Origin: Gemmatimonadota bacterium
GTDB taxonomy: Bacteria; Gemmatimonadota; Gemmatimonadetes; Gemmatimonadales; Gemmatimonadaceae
Direction of reading: 5' to 3'
DNA length: 57,120 nt
Assembly (NCBI GenBank): GCA_003171215.1
Contig: PMYN01000033.1
Location: 3,723-60,842 of the forward strand
Position 1 is the stretch's first letter, and the number at the start of each line of letters is the position of its first letter. Below the pieces are notes generated by a model. It saw only the letters and a program-made list of their open reading frames with translations. It was not told the DNA's origin and ran no database searches. Made by a program: the position numbers and the translations under genes. Shown here in pieces: positions 33,267-42,831 of this stretch.

Positions 33267-35438
33267 ATGATTCGATCCCCCATTCGCTTCCGTCTGTTGC
33301 TGTCGGCGATGCTGTCACTCGCTCTGCCGGCGCTCGTGAGCGCGCAGGCCAAACCCGACACGAGCGCCAGAGGGAAACAGCGCAGGGATTCGTTGGCTGC
33401 CCAGCAGCTCCCCGGTGTCGAAGTCACCGCGAGCAAGGAAGCGCCGGCGGTTGGCATCGTGACGAAGGAAGACATCGGCCGCTTCGACGGCATCAGCATT
33501 CTCGGCCCGATCAACACCCTGCCGGGCGTGTACATGCAGACGCGGACACCGTTCGGCGGCGCGCGCATCACGCTGCGCGGCTACTACCCGAGCACGAGCG
33601 GCAACAGCCCGAACTCGAACGGTCTCGGATACCAGGTGTTCCTGAACGGCATTCCGATCACTGATGCGACCGGCACCTCGGTGCTCGACGACATCGACTT
33701 CTCGACGCTCGGCAGCGTGGAAGTCATCAAGGGACCGAACTCGAGCCGTTACGGCAGCTTCATCGGCGGCACGGTCAACCTGAGGACCGCTCTTCCCGAT
33801 GCGAACCAGACCAGCCTGAGTCAACAGGTGATGGGCGGGTCGTACAGCCTGCTGCGCACGAACACCACGTTCTCGCACTCGAGCGACGGTTCGAACTTCG
33901 TGCTGAATTACGGTCACCAGGGATTCAACGGATTCCGCACGAACGATTTCTCGGGCAAGGAATACGTTCGCGCGAGCGGCGACTTCAAGGCGGGCAGCAG
34001 CCAGACCCTCTCCACGTACTTCTCGTACAACAGGTCGAACGAGGGTCTCGCCGGAGAAATCGACAGCTCGGATTTCTACAACCGCCGCCCGGTGAGTGAT
34101 GCGAACTATCTCGCGAACAACTCGCATATCCAGCTCACGAGCTACTTCGCGGGCGTGTCCGACCGGTTCCAGATCAACGATCACTTCACGAATCTGACCT
34201 CGGTGTTCGGCAGCGGCCGCGTGGCGGACCAGCCGTTCGCCCACGGATACACCGACGTCAACCAGGTCAACTTTGGCGCGCGCACGGCATTCGACTGGTC
34301 CGGTCAGTGGGATATGGTTGGAGTCACCGGCGCGCTCGGCGCGACGGTCCAGCAGTCGAACAACACGAGCAACGGCGTGTTCATCACTCCCGCGCCGCCG
34401 TACGTGGAGCGTCCGAGCGCCAGCCAGAATTTCGCGGTGAACAGCTCGCTGTTCACCGAGTGGAGCTTCACGTTCCCGGGCGCCTGGGTGGCAACCGTGG
34501 GCGGCAGCCTGAACTACAACGACTTCGCCACGCGGAACATGCTGAAGAGCAACGTGCTGTTCGACACCACGACGCTCGCGAAGAAGTCGTTCGGCGCGCA
34601 GTTCACGCCGAGGGCCGCACTCACCAAAACGTTCGGCAACAATCTCTCGGTGTATGCGAGTGTGAGCACGGGGTACGCTCCGCCGCTCCTGAGCCAGGTC
34701 ATCGCGAACAACGGCACCGTGGACCTCACGCTCAACCCGGAGCATGCCATCCAGTACGAGCTGGGGCTGCAGGGCAGCTGGTTCGACCGGCACCTGAGCG
34801 GACAGCTCACGTGGTTCGACCTGGACAACACGGACAAGCTCGTCAGCCAGACGGCCAACGCCGTGACCTACACGACGAACGCGGGCGAGCAGAAGAATCA
34901 GGGCGCCGAACTGTCGCTCAGCTGGCTCGCGGTGAGCGACAAAAATGCGGTGCTCTCGATGCTTCGGCCGTGGATCACGTACACGTACACGGACGCCAAG
35001 TACGTCAGCTTCAAGAGCGACAACAACGCCAACGCGGCGACGGTCGACTTCTCCGGCAACGCGGTGGCCCGTGTGCCGAAGACGATGTACAGCGTGGGCC
35101 TCGATGCCGCGATGAACAGCGGCTTCTACCTCAACGGCACCTACCAGTTCGTCGACAAGGTGCCGGTGACGTTCGACAACACGCAATGGATGAAGTCGTA
35201 CAGCCTGCTGAGCGCGAAGGTCGGGTACAAGACGACGATCAACGAGCACTACGCGCTCGACGCGTTCGTCGGCGGGACCAACCTGACGAACAGCACGTAC
35301 TACAACTTCATTTTCGTCGGCGCGAACTACAAAGGACTGGCGCAGGCACAGGACGGCGGCACGGGTGACGGGTACATCCTGCCGGCGCCGTACAGCGCGC
35401 AGTACTACGCGAACATCATGGTCACGTACCGTTTCTGA
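33267..35438 (+). CDS. TonB-dependent outer-membrane receptor
   Basis: 723 aa. Signal peptide to about residue 28 (SLALPALVSAQ). Plug domain at about 50-175 (GVEVTASKEAPAVGIVTKEDIGRFDG, then LDDIDFSTLGSVEVIKGPNSSRYGSFIGGTVNLRT). Beta-barrel from 190 to the C-terminus, ending VTYRF, the aromatic C-terminus expected for BAM insertion. It should import siderophores, cobalamin, sugars or peptides with TonB. The ligand is not identifiable. It is followed by DUF1080 and DUF6624-like genes; co-transcription is likely (13-base gap, then a 4-base overlap). Confidence 0.95.
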   Translation: MIRSPIRFRLLLSAMLSLALPALVSAQAKPDTSARGKQRRDSLAAQQLPGVEVTASKEAPAVGIVTKEDIGRFDGISILGPINTLPGVYMQTRTPFGGARITLRGYYPSTSGNSPNSNGLGYQVFLNGIPITDATGTSVLDDIDFSTLGSVEVIKGPNSSRYGSFIGGTVNLRTALPDANQTSLSQQVMGGSYSLLRTNTTFSHSSDGSNFVLNYGHQGFNGFRTNDFSGKEYVRASGDFKAGSSQTLSTYFSYNRSNEGLAGEIDSSDFYNRRPVSDANYLANNSHIQLTSYFAGVSDRFQINDHFTNLTSVFGSGRVADQPFAHGYTDVNQVNFGARTAFDWSGQWDMVGVTGALGATVQQSNNTSNGVFITPAPPYVERPSASQNFAVNSSLFTEWSFTFPGAWVATVGGSLNYNDFATRNMLKSNVLFDTTTLAKKSFGAQFTPRAALTKTFGNNLSVYASVSTGYAPPLLSQVIANNGTVDLTLNPEHAIQYELGLQGSWFDRHLSGQLTWFDLDNTDKLVSQTANAVTYTTNAGEQKNQGAELSLSWLAVSDKNAVLSMLRPWITYTYTDAKYVSFKSDNNANAATVDFSGNAVARVPKTMYSVGLDAAMNSGFYLNGTYQFVDKVPVTFDNTQWMKSYSLLSAKVGYKTTINEHYALDAFVGGTNLTNSTYYNFIFVGANYKGLAQAQDGGTGDGYILPAPYSAQYYANIMVTYRF

Positions 35439-35451
35439 CCGGAGCAATCAC

Positions 35452-36204
35452 ATGACCAGCAAGACCGCCAGGGGCGCGGCCGCCGCCGCATGCCTCGTCC
35501 TCGCAGCAGCCGCCCTCCGGGCCGGCGCTCAGGAGCCGGGCGCCGCGACGACGCGCCCGGTCATCGTCAGTCTCTCCGCCGAGAAGGTGGGCGCCGAGCC
35601 GAAGAGTTTCGTGCCGATGGTCGGCGACTGGATCATCGCGCAGGATGATGGCAGGAAGGTGGTGATGGTGGACGGCCGCAAATGGAAACGGGGCCAGCCG
35701 GCCGGCGGGCTCGCTGACAAGGCACGCGAGATCTACGGCGCGCGCCACGAGGATTTCATCGACAACGTCGCGGCGTTCGCGTACTTCCCGATTGCGGTCG
35801 CAAAGGGTATCGACAACTTCGAGAATGGCGAACTCTCCGTGAAGTTCAAGATGATCGGCGGCGCGCTCGACCGCTGCTCGGGGATCCTCTTCAACGTGAA
35901 ACCCAACGGCGACTATCTCACCGTGCGGTTCAACGGCACGGAGGACAACCTCGTGCTGTGGACGTTCAACAGCGGCAAGCGGACGTTCGTGAAGCGCGGC
36001 GCCGACAACGTACCGCTCGAGCTCGGCACCTGGCACTTGATCAGGGTCGGCATCCACGGCACGACCCTCACCGGCTATCTCGACGGCAAGCTGCTCATCG
36101 AATACAGCCTGAAGGAGCCAGTCTCCGGGAAAGTCGGGCTCTGGTCGAAGACGGACAGCATGTCGGAATTCGACGCGTTCACCGTGACGCGGGCGGCAAA
36201 ATGA
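35452..36204 (+). CDS. DUF1080-like (3-keto-disaccharide hydrolase/LamG-fold) exported protein
   Basis: 250 aa from ATG 35452 (GGAG at 35441-35444). Signal peptide MTSKTARGAAAAACLVLAAA ending RAGAQ. The mature protein has the concanavalin-like pattern of DUF1080: FENGELSVKFKMIGGALDRCSGILFNVKPNGDYLTVRFN, LGTWHLIRVGIHGTTLTGYLDGK and SGKVGLWSKTDSMSEFDAF. Members act on or bind sugars. The role in this operon, after a TonB receptor, is open. Confidence 0.85.
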   Translation: MTSKTARGAAAAACLVLAAAALRAGAQEPGAATTRPVIVSLSAEKVGAEPKSFVPMVGDWIIAQDDGRKVVMVDGRKWKRGQPAGGLADKAREIYGARHEDFIDNVAAFAYFPIAVAKGIDNFENGELSVKFKMIGGALDRCSGILFNVKPNGDYLTVRFNGTEDNLVLWTFNSGKRTFVKRGADNVPLELGTWHLIRVGIHGTTLTGYLDGKLLIEYSLKEPVSGKVGLWSKTDSMSEFDAFTVTRAAK

Positions 36205-36878
36205 GAAACTCGACGATGACGGGCCGCGCGCTTGCAACGATGGTTGCCGCCGCAGTTGCCGCCGCACCGGCGCCGCTTGCCGCCCAGGGAAGCCGCGCCC
36301 GATGCACGATGCCCGACACGACGAAGGAGTGGGCGAGGTCGCAGCGCGCATGGCTCGACGACTCCAGGCACGATTGGTCCAACGACACCCTCCGCCTGAA
36401 GCTCGTGAACGCGGCGGGCCTCGACGCGTCGAAACCCATGCCGCTCCTCATGGGATGGACGACCCTCGATGCCCCGAAGAAGCCGGATTCGGCGGCGGTC
36501 GCCTTGTTGCGCGCGGGCATGGCAACCCGCGGCGCACAGTTCCCGACGCGCAGTGTCGTTGGAGCGGCGGGCGTGAGCGCCGTGTGGTCGATCGTCTTCG
36601 GCGATTCTGCGCTCGAGGCCGGCGTCATGCGGCGCACGATGGAGGCGGGGCTCGGCGAGGCGTTCGAGACGGAGACGGCGATGCTCGAGGACCGCGTTCG
36701 AGTGCGCGCCAGCCGCGGCCAGCTTTATGGCACGCTGTTGCGCGCGAACGCCGACGGTACTCTCGCGCCGGCCCGCATCGAGGACTCGGCGCACGTGGAC
36801 CTTCGCCGCGAGTCGGCCTGGCTTCCGCCGCTGAAACAGAGTGTGTGTGCAGCGACGGCAGGCACGTCCCGGAGGTGA
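36201..36878 (+). CDS. DUF6624-like exported protein
   Basis: 225 aa from ATG 36201, overlapping the stop of the previous gene (ATGA). A second ATG at 36216 would give a shorter leader. Signal peptide ends APLAAQ. The C-terminal part TAMLEDRVRVRASRGQLYGTLLR, then IEDSAHVDLRRESAWLPPL, matches the DUF6624 pattern DRVLxREGxxQLYGT ... PIEDxxxVDxRRxxxGLPPL. Function unknown. Its stop lies three bases before the stop of the convergent GGT-family gene. Confidence 0.78.
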   Translation: MRNSTMTGRALATMVAAAVAAAPAPLAAQGSRARCTMPDTTKEWARSQRAWLDDSRHDWSNDTLRLKLVNAAGLDASKPMPLLMGWTTLDAPKKPDSAAVALLRAGMATRGAQFPTRSVVGAAGVSAVWSIVFGDSALEAGVMRRTMEAGLGEAFETETAMLEDRVRVRASRGQLYGTLLRANADGTLAPARIEDSAHVDLRRESAWLPPLKQSVCAATAGTSRR

Positions 36879-36881
36879 GTC

Positions 36882-38585
36882 CTACGGTTTCGCCGCGGCG
36901 TGATGCAGCTCCATCACCGCCGCGCCATCCTTGCGGGGATCCGACGCGCCATAGTTCGTACCCGCGGCGAAGTCGCGCATCACGGCCTGCCCCGACCCCA
37001 TTCGCGTCGCCGAGAAATCTCCGCGCAGGATGATTTCATGGCCCATTCCCGTGAGCTCGTTTCGCACCCTCTCCGGAATCCGCGCCTCGATATTCACGTC
37101 GCATCCCGGGAACGTCTCCTTGGAGAACCGCGGTGCGTCGATCGCACCTTGAATGTTCATGCCGAAGTCGACGTAATTCGACACGAACTGCGCGTGGGCC
37201 TGCGCCTGGTTCCATCCGCCCATGATGCCGAACGCGATGCGCACGTCGCCCTTCTGCATGAATGCGGGAATGATCGTGTGCACGGGCCGCTTGTGAGGAG
37301 CGAGCACGTTCGGGTGTGATCTCTCGAGCGTGAAGAGTCCGCCGCGATTCTGGAGTGCGAAACCTGCGCCGCCCACGGCGAGCCCGGATCCGAAGCCCAC
37401 GGTCGCGAAGTTGCTCTGGATGAGCGACACCATGTTCCCGTCGCGATCGACGACGCTGAGATAGGTCGTGCCATTGTCGGTGCCCGGCGGGGTGCCCGCG
37501 TCCACGTGGCAGCTCGCCTTCGATGCATTGATCAGCGCGGCCCGCGTCTTTGCGAACTCCTTCGACTTGAGCCCATCCACGGGAATCTTCGCAAACTTCG
37601 GGTCGGCGTCGAAGCGGATCATGTCGGCGTAGGCGAGCTTCTTCGCCTCGATCATCGCGTGCAGGGCGCGGGTCGAGTTGTGGCCGTACTCCGCGAGCGG
37701 GAAGGTCTCCATGATGTTGAGCATCTCGAGCGCCGCGATGCCCTGGCCGTTCGGCGGCAGCTCGTGGACCGTCCAGCCGTGATACGTCGTCGAAATCGGA
37801 TCGACCCACTCGCCGTTGAAGCCCGACATATCCGCGGCGGTCATCGTACCGCCGTGACTCGCGAACGTCGCGAGAATCTTCCTGGTGATCTCGCCCTTGT
37901 AGAACGCGTCGCGTCCCCTGGCCGCGATCTGTTTGTATGTCCACGCCAGGTCGGGGTTCTTGAAGATCTCGCCGACCGCGGGTACGTGGCCGTCGATCAG
38001 GTAGGTCTTCGCGGTCGCGTCGTCGGCCTTCAGCGTCTTTTCGCTGTCCTTCCAAAACACGCGAACCACTTCCCCGACTGCGAAGCCTTCCTCGGCGTGC
38101 GCGATGGCGGGCGCGAGGACGTCGGCGAATTTCATCCTGCCGAATTTCGTGAGGAGCTTGTCCCAGCCGTCCACCGTTCCCGGGACCGTCACCGAGTGGA
38201 TGCCTTTCTGCGGCATCTCGGTGATCCCCTTCGACCGCAGGAACTCCGGCGTCAGCCCCGCGGGCGCCCAGCCGGACGAGTTGAGGCCGTAGAGTTTCCC
38301 GGTCTTCGCTTCGTACACGATCGCGAAGAGGTCGCCGCCCACGCCGTCGTTCATCGGCGCGACGAGGCCCATCATCGCGTTGGTCGCGACCGCCGCATCG
38401 ATCGCGTTGCCGCCATGTTCGAGGATCGAGGCACCGACCTGCGACGCAAGCACGCTCTCGCTCGCCACGATCCCGGATTGCGAGATGACCATCGACCGCG
38501 ACTGCGACCGGTCCTGCGCCTGCGCCGCAAACGCGGAGGCGGAGAGCGACAGTCCAAGTCCCGCGGCGGTCAATTCCTTCATCAT
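36882..38585 (-). CDS. Gamma-glutamyltransferase family protein, exported
   Basis: 567 aa. Signal peptide MMKELTAAGLGLSLSASAFAAQAQ. GGT features: VASESVLASQVGASILEHGGNAIDAAVATN (about 40-69), the autocleavage and nucleophile site DNGTTYLSVVD with Thr373, and the gamma-glutamyl-binding SGLAVGGAGFALQNRGGLF followed by AFGIMGGWNQAQAHAQF. In GGTs the precursor splits before that Thr into two subunits. It could hydrolyse glutathione or gamma-glutamyl peptides in the periplasm, or act as a cephalosporin acylase-like relative. Transcribed alone on the - strand. Confidence 0.93.
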   Translation of the reverse strand: MMKELTAAGLGLSLSASAFAAQAQDRSQSRSMVISQSGIVASESVLASQVGASILEHGGNAIDAAVATNAMMGLVAPMNDGVGGDLFAIVYEAKTGKLYGLNSSGWAPAGLTPEFLRSKGITEMPQKGIHSVTVPGTVDGWDKLLTKFGRMKFADVLAPAIAHAEEGFAVGEVVRVFWKDSEKTLKADDATAKTYLIDGHVPAVGEIFKNPDLAWTYKQIAARGRDAFYKGEITRKILATFASHGGTMTAADMSGFNGEWVDPISTTYHGWTVHELPPNGQGIAALEMLNIMETFPLAEYGHNSTRALHAMIEAKKLAYADMIRFDADPKFAKIPVDGLKSKEFAKTRAALINASKASCHVDAGTPPGTDNGTTYLSVVDRDGNMVSLIQSNFATVGFGSGLAVGGAGFALQNRGGLFTLERSHPNVLAPHKRPVHTIIPAFMQKGDVRIAFGIMGGWNQAQAHAQFVSNYVDFGMNIQGAIDAPRFSKETFPGCDVNIEARIPERVRNELTGMGHEIILRGDFSATRMGSGQAVMRDFAAGTNYGASDPRKDGAAVMELHHAAAKP

Positions 38586-38685
38586 GGTGCTCCTCGTGAG
38601 CCTTGAGATTCGAGACTGGACATCTTGATCACGCTATACGATGGTTTCTGCAGCCCTTCGGCGCCATTCCCCCGACTCAACCACC

Positions 38686-39060
38686 ATGTCCATCAGCGAC
38701 AGCTACCGCACCTTCGTCCTCGACCAGCTCGGTCGCGCGACGGAGCGTGTCCGGATGAAGAGCATGTTCGGCGGAGCGGGCGTGTATGCGGGCGAACTCT
38801 TCTTCGCGATCGTCAGCGACGACGTGCTGTACTTCAAGGTCGACGACACCAACCGTCCGGACTTCGCGGCGCGCGGGATGGGGCCGTTCAGCCCGTTCGG
38901 AGAGGGAGGGGAGGTGATGCAGTACTACCAGGTTCCGGAGGAACTGCTCGAGGATCCGGACGAGTTGAGGCCGTGGGTGGAGAAAGCGATTCTCGTGGCG
39001 GCGAACAAGAAGAAAAAGAAATCAAAACCAAAATTGAAAGTGAAGCCGAGGAAGCGCTAG
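38686..39060 (+). CDS. TfoX N-terminal domain protein
   Basis: 124 aa from ATG 38686 (MSISDSYRTFVLDQLG); the frame is open from 38641 but adds an unlikely N-terminus. Typical TfoX_N stretch RVRMKSMFGGAGVYAGELFFAIVSDDVLYFKVDDTNRPDF, then GEVMQYYQVPEELLEDPDELRPWVEKAI. The tail is very Lys-rich (residues 107-124), unlike most family members, and may bind nucleic acid or simply reflect slippage in A-rich codons. It overlaps the kinase stop by four bases (CTAG), convergently. TfoX proteins without the C-terminal domain have no proven competence role. Confidence 0.88.
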   Translation: MSISDSYRTFVLDQLGRATERVRMKSMFGGAGVYAGELFFAIVSDDVLYFKVDDTNRPDFAARGMGPFSPFGEGGEVMQYYQVPEELLEDPDELRPWVEKAILVAANKKKKKSKPKLKVKPRKR

Positions 39061-40832
39061 CTGACGAGGCTCCCGTCGAGCATCTGGCGAACCTTCCGCG
39101 CCAGCACCTTCGGATCGATCGGTTTTTGCAGAAACGCATCACCTGGCTGGAGCTCGCCGCGGCCGACCGCGTCGTCCGTGTAGCCGGAGACGAACAGCAC
39201 CTTCAGTCCCGGACGCCGCGCGGAGAGTTCGTTCGCGAGATCGTGGCCACCCATCGACGGCATCACGATGTCGGTCGTGAGCAGGTCGAGCGTCCCGCGA
39301 TGCCTGTCGGCCACGCGCAGCGCCTCGACGCCGTCGGATGCCTCGAGCACGCGATATCCCTGCGAGGTGAGGATGCGCGCCGTCAGCGTGCGGAGCACTT
39401 CGTCGTCCTCCGCAAGAAGGATCGTCTCTGTACCGCGCACCGGCGGAGTCTCGCGCGGCTCGTCGATCTGTTGCGGACGCTCGTTCACGGCGGGGAGAAA
39501 AATCTCGAACGTCGTGCCGTGGCCGAGCGTGCTCGCGACCCGAAGGTGGCCGCCGCTCTGTTTGACGATTCCGAATACGGTCGAGAGGCCGAGCCCCGTG
39601 CCGCGGCCTTTCGGCTTCGTCGTGAAGAACGGCTCGAATATCTGCGCGAGTGTCGCGGCGCCCATGCCGGTTCCGTCGTCGGACACCGTGAGCACGACGT
39701 ACTGCCCCGCGTCCGCGATCGAGTGCGACATCGGCGTCGGCTCGTCGAGCGTCGCGTTCCTGGTCTGGATTGCGAGCGTGCCGCCGGTGGGCATCGCGTC
39801 GCGTGCGTTGACGGCAAGGTTCAGCACGATCTGCTGCACCTGTCCCGGATCGACGCGGACGGACGAGAGATGCTCGCCGAGCGACACGCGAATCGCGATA
39901 TCCTCGCCGATCGTGCGCATCAGCATGCGCTGCGTGTCGGCGACGAGCTCGTTGAGACTCACGACCTTCGGTTCGAGAACCTGCTGGCGGCTGAACGCGA
40001 GCAGTTGTTGCGTGAGGTCGGCTCCGCGCATCACGGCCGCGCGGATCGTCTCGGCGTCGGCCCTTGGCGTGCCGTTCTCGGGAAGTTCACCGAGGAGAAA
40101 ATCCACCGATGCGAGCATCGTGCCGAGGATGTTGTTGAAGTCGTGGGCGACGCCGCCGACGATCCGGCCCATCGACTCCATCTTGTGCGATTGCCGGAGC
40201 CGGTCGATGAGCGCGTCGCGCTCGAGGATCGACGCGCGCAGGCCTTCCTGCGACTGATACTGGCGCCGGCGCTGTATGTGCAGGCGCGCCGAGGCAAAGA
40301 GGCCGAGGGCGTTCATCGCCGTAAGCACCGCGATGCTCGGCCAAAGCTGAAGGACGGGCGTGCCGCGCACGAGCCAGAGGACGAGCACGAATCCGATCGT
40401 CAGGCCGACCGCAGGTGCGGCGCGCTTCAGGAGCGGCGTCGGCGAAAGCGCGTAGAATCCGAGCACCATCACGACGATCGCAACTTCGTCGATTCTCGAA
40501 GGGGGCCGAATTGCCGTCAGCGCGACGAACTGCGCCGCCAACCCGGCGCTGAAGATCACCGACGCTCTGTCGAGGGCGGCCGGGGTCGACAATTCCCTGC
40601 CGAACAGGTACATCGCGCCGCAGAACCCGACGAAGAGCACGCGCACGATCACTATCGGCACGAGCTGCCGCCGATCGAAATAATTGAGCTCGAGCACGAA
40701 GACGCCGAGGACGAGCGCCAGCACGACGAGGACGCTGCCGGTGGCCTGTGCCCTGTCGACGCTCAGGAAGTGGAGGCGGTAGCCCTCTTCCTCCGATCCG
40801 AGCGTTGGTTCGAGTCTGTCCAGCAGGCGCAT
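39057..40832 (-). CDS. Hybrid histidine kinase with N-terminal membrane sensor and C-terminal receiver
   Basis: 591 aa. About six membrane helices (32-50, 58-78, 90-108, 115-132, 141-157, 165-183), then a short coiled coil, the HisKA H-box GGVAHDFNN with His230, the ATPase N-box NLAVNARDAMPTGG, G1 DDGTGM and G2 GRGTGLGLSTV. The receiver begins at residue 469, with Asp521 in TTDIVMPSMGG and Lys570 in QKPID. A phosphorelay from His230 to Asp521 and then to the separate receiver protein is plausible. The start codon shares one base with the stop of the upstream receiver gene (TGATG), so the two are coupled. The sensor has no recognisable ligand domain. Confidence 0.93.
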   Translation of the reverse strand: MRLLDRLEPTLGSEEEGYRLHFLSVDRAQATGSVLVVLALVLGVFVLELNYFDRRQLVPIVIVRVLFVGFCGAMYLFGRELSTPAALDRASVIFSAGLAAQFVALTAIRPPSRIDEVAIVVMVLGFYALSPTPLLKRAAPAVGLTIGFVLVLWLVRGTPVLQLWPSIAVLTAMNALGLFASARLHIQRRRQYQSQEGLRASILERDALIDRLRQSHKMESMGRIVGGVAHDFNNILGTMLASVDFLLGELPENGTPRADAETIRAAVMRGADLTQQLLAFSRQQVLEPKVVSLNELVADTQRMLMRTIGEDIAIRVSLGEHLSSVRVDPGQVQQIVLNLAVNARDAMPTGGTLAIQTRNATLDEPTPMSHSIADAGQYVVLTVSDDGTGMGAATLAQIFEPFFTTKPKGRGTGLGLSTVFGIVKQSGGHLRVASTLGHGTTFEIFLPAVNERPQQIDEPRETPPVRGTETILLAEDDEVLRTLTARILTSQGYRVLEASDGVEALRVADRHRGTLDLLTTDIVMPSMGGHDLANELSARRPGLKVLFVSGYTDDAVGRGELQPGDAFLQKPIDPKVLARKVRQMLDGSLVS

Positions 40833-41293
40833 CAGAATAGAGGCTTCGGAGGAGTCGAGTGGCGATGCTTGGGCGGCCGCTCCCTGATCACCCGACGCAG
40901 CTCGTCCGTCAACTCGGCGGCGGTGAATGGTTTCCCGACAAAGCCGACCCCGCGCTCGGTTTCCCTGAGCCTCAGCGCGTCGATTTCGGAGTATCCGGAC
41001 GTGACGACGACCGGAAGAGTGGAATCGTAGTACCGGAGAATGGCCAGAGTCTCGCCGCCGCTCGTATTGGGCATCACGAGATCCAGTAGAACCGCGGTGA
41101 TTTCCTCACGGCGCTCCGCGAACTTCTTGATCGCGTCGGAACCATCCCGCGCCTCGATCGTTGAAAAGCCCGCGTTTTGGAGTTGGCGGACGACCGCCGC
41201 TCGAAAGGATTCCTCGTCGTCGACGACGAGAATCACCTCCGTGCGGGTGAGCTCGGATTCCACCGGAAGGGCGTCGGGTGCGCAAGCGGGCAA
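40832..41293 (-). CDS. Single-domain response regulator (receiver protein)
   Basis: 153 aa with TTG 41293. GTG 41263 is an alternative, and the receiver itself begins only at about residue 19 (EVILVVDDEE). Phospho-acceptor Asp71 in LLDLVMPNTSGG, Thr/Ser switch in VVVTSGYSE and conserved Lys in VGKPF. No output domain, so it should pass phosphate or bind a partner protein. It precedes the hybrid kinase in the same transcript. The C-terminal tail (about 135-153) is Pro/His/Lys-rich. The start is uncertain. Confidence 0.88.
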   Translation of the reverse strand: MPACAPDALPVESELTRTEVILVVDDEESFRAAVVRQLQNAGFSTIEARDGSDAIKKFAERREEITAVLLDLVMPNTSGGETLAILRYYDSTLPVVVTSGYSEIDALRLRETERGVGFVGKPFTAAELTDELRRVIRERPPKHRHSTPPKPLF

Positions 41294-41379
41294 TACAGGT
41301 GTCTCCGGAGGCGTGAGCGTGCTTGATTAAACGAAAGCCGGTCGCGCCAAACCCGCAACTCACCCGAGAGAATCGCCGA

Positions 41380-42822
41380 ATGCCGCAGAGGGCACCGCTG
41401 CAACTGTCCCACGACGAAATGCAGGCCTTGGGCGCACAGGCGCTCAAACTCGTCATACACCACTTCGAGACGAACCGTGAGAATCCGGTGGCAGTGACGC
41501 TGCCGCGCGCACAAACCGAGCGAATGCTACGGACGGCGCTGCCGGAACAAGCTACTCCGGTACGCGAGCTCGTGGACATCCTCGCGCGAGACGTGTTTCC
41601 GAACGCGCTCAAGTCCGACCATCCGCGCTTCTACGCTTTTGTGCCAAGCCCGACGAACTTCGTCAGCGTCATTGGCGATTTGCTGATCAGTGGACACAAT
41701 CTGTTCGCCGGCCACTGGATGGCGGCGTCGGCGGCCGGGCAGATCGAGATCAACGTGATCGATTGGCTGAACGAGCTCGTCGGCTTTCCGAAAGAGGGCG
41801 GCGGCATCCTCGTGAGCGGCGGCTCGATGGCGAACCTGTCGGCCATCGCTGCGGCGCGCGAGTCACGGCTCGGCGGCCCGAACGAGAAGGCGATCGTGTA
41901 CTGCTCGGACCAGACTCACTCGTCGATGGCGAAAGGGCTGCGCATCCTGGGGTTTCGGCCCGGGCAGAAGCGCACGATCGCGACCGATCACGGCCTTCGC
42001 CTCTCGATTCCGGCGCTCGAGGCGGCGATCGCCGAGGATCGCGCGGCTGGGCGCCTGCCGTTTTGTGTGGTCGCGAACGGCGGCACGACGAACACGGGCG
42101 CGGTGGATCCGCTCGGACCTCTCGCCGACGTGTGCGCCCGCGAGAAGCTGTGGCTGCACGTGGACGGAGCGTACGGCGCCGCCGCGGTGATCACCGAGCG
42201 GGGCCGCGCTGCCCTTGCCGGAATGGAGCGCGCCGACTCGATCACGCTCGATCCGCACAAGTGGCTCTTTCAGCCGTACGAACTCGGATGCCTGCTGGTG
42301 CGCGACGCGAGCGTCCTGCAACAGGCGTTCCGCGTGGAGGATGAGGATCACGCGGACTATCTCGAGGACGTCACGCGCCACGTGCAGCACGACGTGAATT
42401 TCTACGAATGCGGCGTGCAGCTCACGCGATCGTTCAAGGCGCTGAAGCTGTGGCTGTCGATGCGGGCGTTCGGGCTGGGCGAGTTCCGGCGAGCGATCGA
42501 GAGCGGGTTCGAGATGGCGGATCACGCCGAGCGGACACTGCGCGCGGCAGGAACGTGGGAAGTCGTCACGCCGTCGCAGATGGGCGTGGTCACGTTCCGG
42601 TGGCGCGACGCGACGAAGACGGATGCGCAGATCGACGCGATCACGCGCGAGACCGTCGATTTGATGCGGGAGGATGGGTACGCGCTGGTGATGTCGACGG
42701 CGCTCAACGGGCGGGCGGTGCTTCGGCTTTGTCCGATCAATCCGGCGACGAACACAGGGGAGATCGAGGAGACTATCGCGAGGCTTGGGCGGTTTTCAGC
42801 GGCGGTTGGCGCGGACGTCTGA
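41380..42822 (+). CDS. PLP-dependent aromatic-L-amino-acid/glutamate-type decarboxylase (group II)
   Basis: 480 aa from ATG 41380; the frame opens at TTG 41323. Group II decarboxylase motifs: VSGGSMANLSA (146-155), His180 of CSDQTHSS stacking on PLP, Asp262 and Ala264 of HVDGAYG, and the Schiff-base Lys294 in LDPHKWLFQPYE. It should decarboxylate an aromatic amino acid or related substrate. It might also be a non-decarboxylating relative, as in aromatic aldehyde synthases, which sequence alone does not settle. It is divergent from the receiver gene, with the start 87 bases from that gene's start. A large palindrome follows the stop. Confidence 0.93.
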   Translation: MPQRAPLQLSHDEMQALGAQALKLVIHHFETNRENPVAVTLPRAQTERMLRTALPEQATPVRELVDILARDVFPNALKSDHPRFYAFVPSPTNFVSVIGDLLISGHNLFAGHWMAASAAGQIEINVIDWLNELVGFPKEGGGILVSGGSMANLSAIAAARESRLGGPNEKAIVYCSDQTHSSMAKGLRILGFRPGQKRTIATDHGLRLSIPALEAAIAEDRAAGRLPFCVVANGGTTNTGAVDPLGPLADVCAREKLWLHVDGAYGAAAVITERGRAALAGMERADSITLDPHKWLFQPYELGCLLVRDASVLQQAFRVEDEDHADYLEDVTRHVQHDVNFYECGVQLTRSFKALKLWLSMRAFGLGEFRRAIESGFEMADHAERTLRAAGTWEVVTPSQMGVVTFRWRDATKTDAQIDAITRETVDLMREDGYALVMSTALNGRAVLRLCPINPATNTGEIEETIARLGRFSAAVGADV

Positions 42823-42831
42823 CTTAAGGAC

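Noticed and set aside
33315-35447. 710-codon open frame on the - strand
   Set aside because: It is the antisense of the TonB-dependent receptor gene, whose protein has clear signal, plug and barrel features. The frame is a product of GC-rich codon bias.
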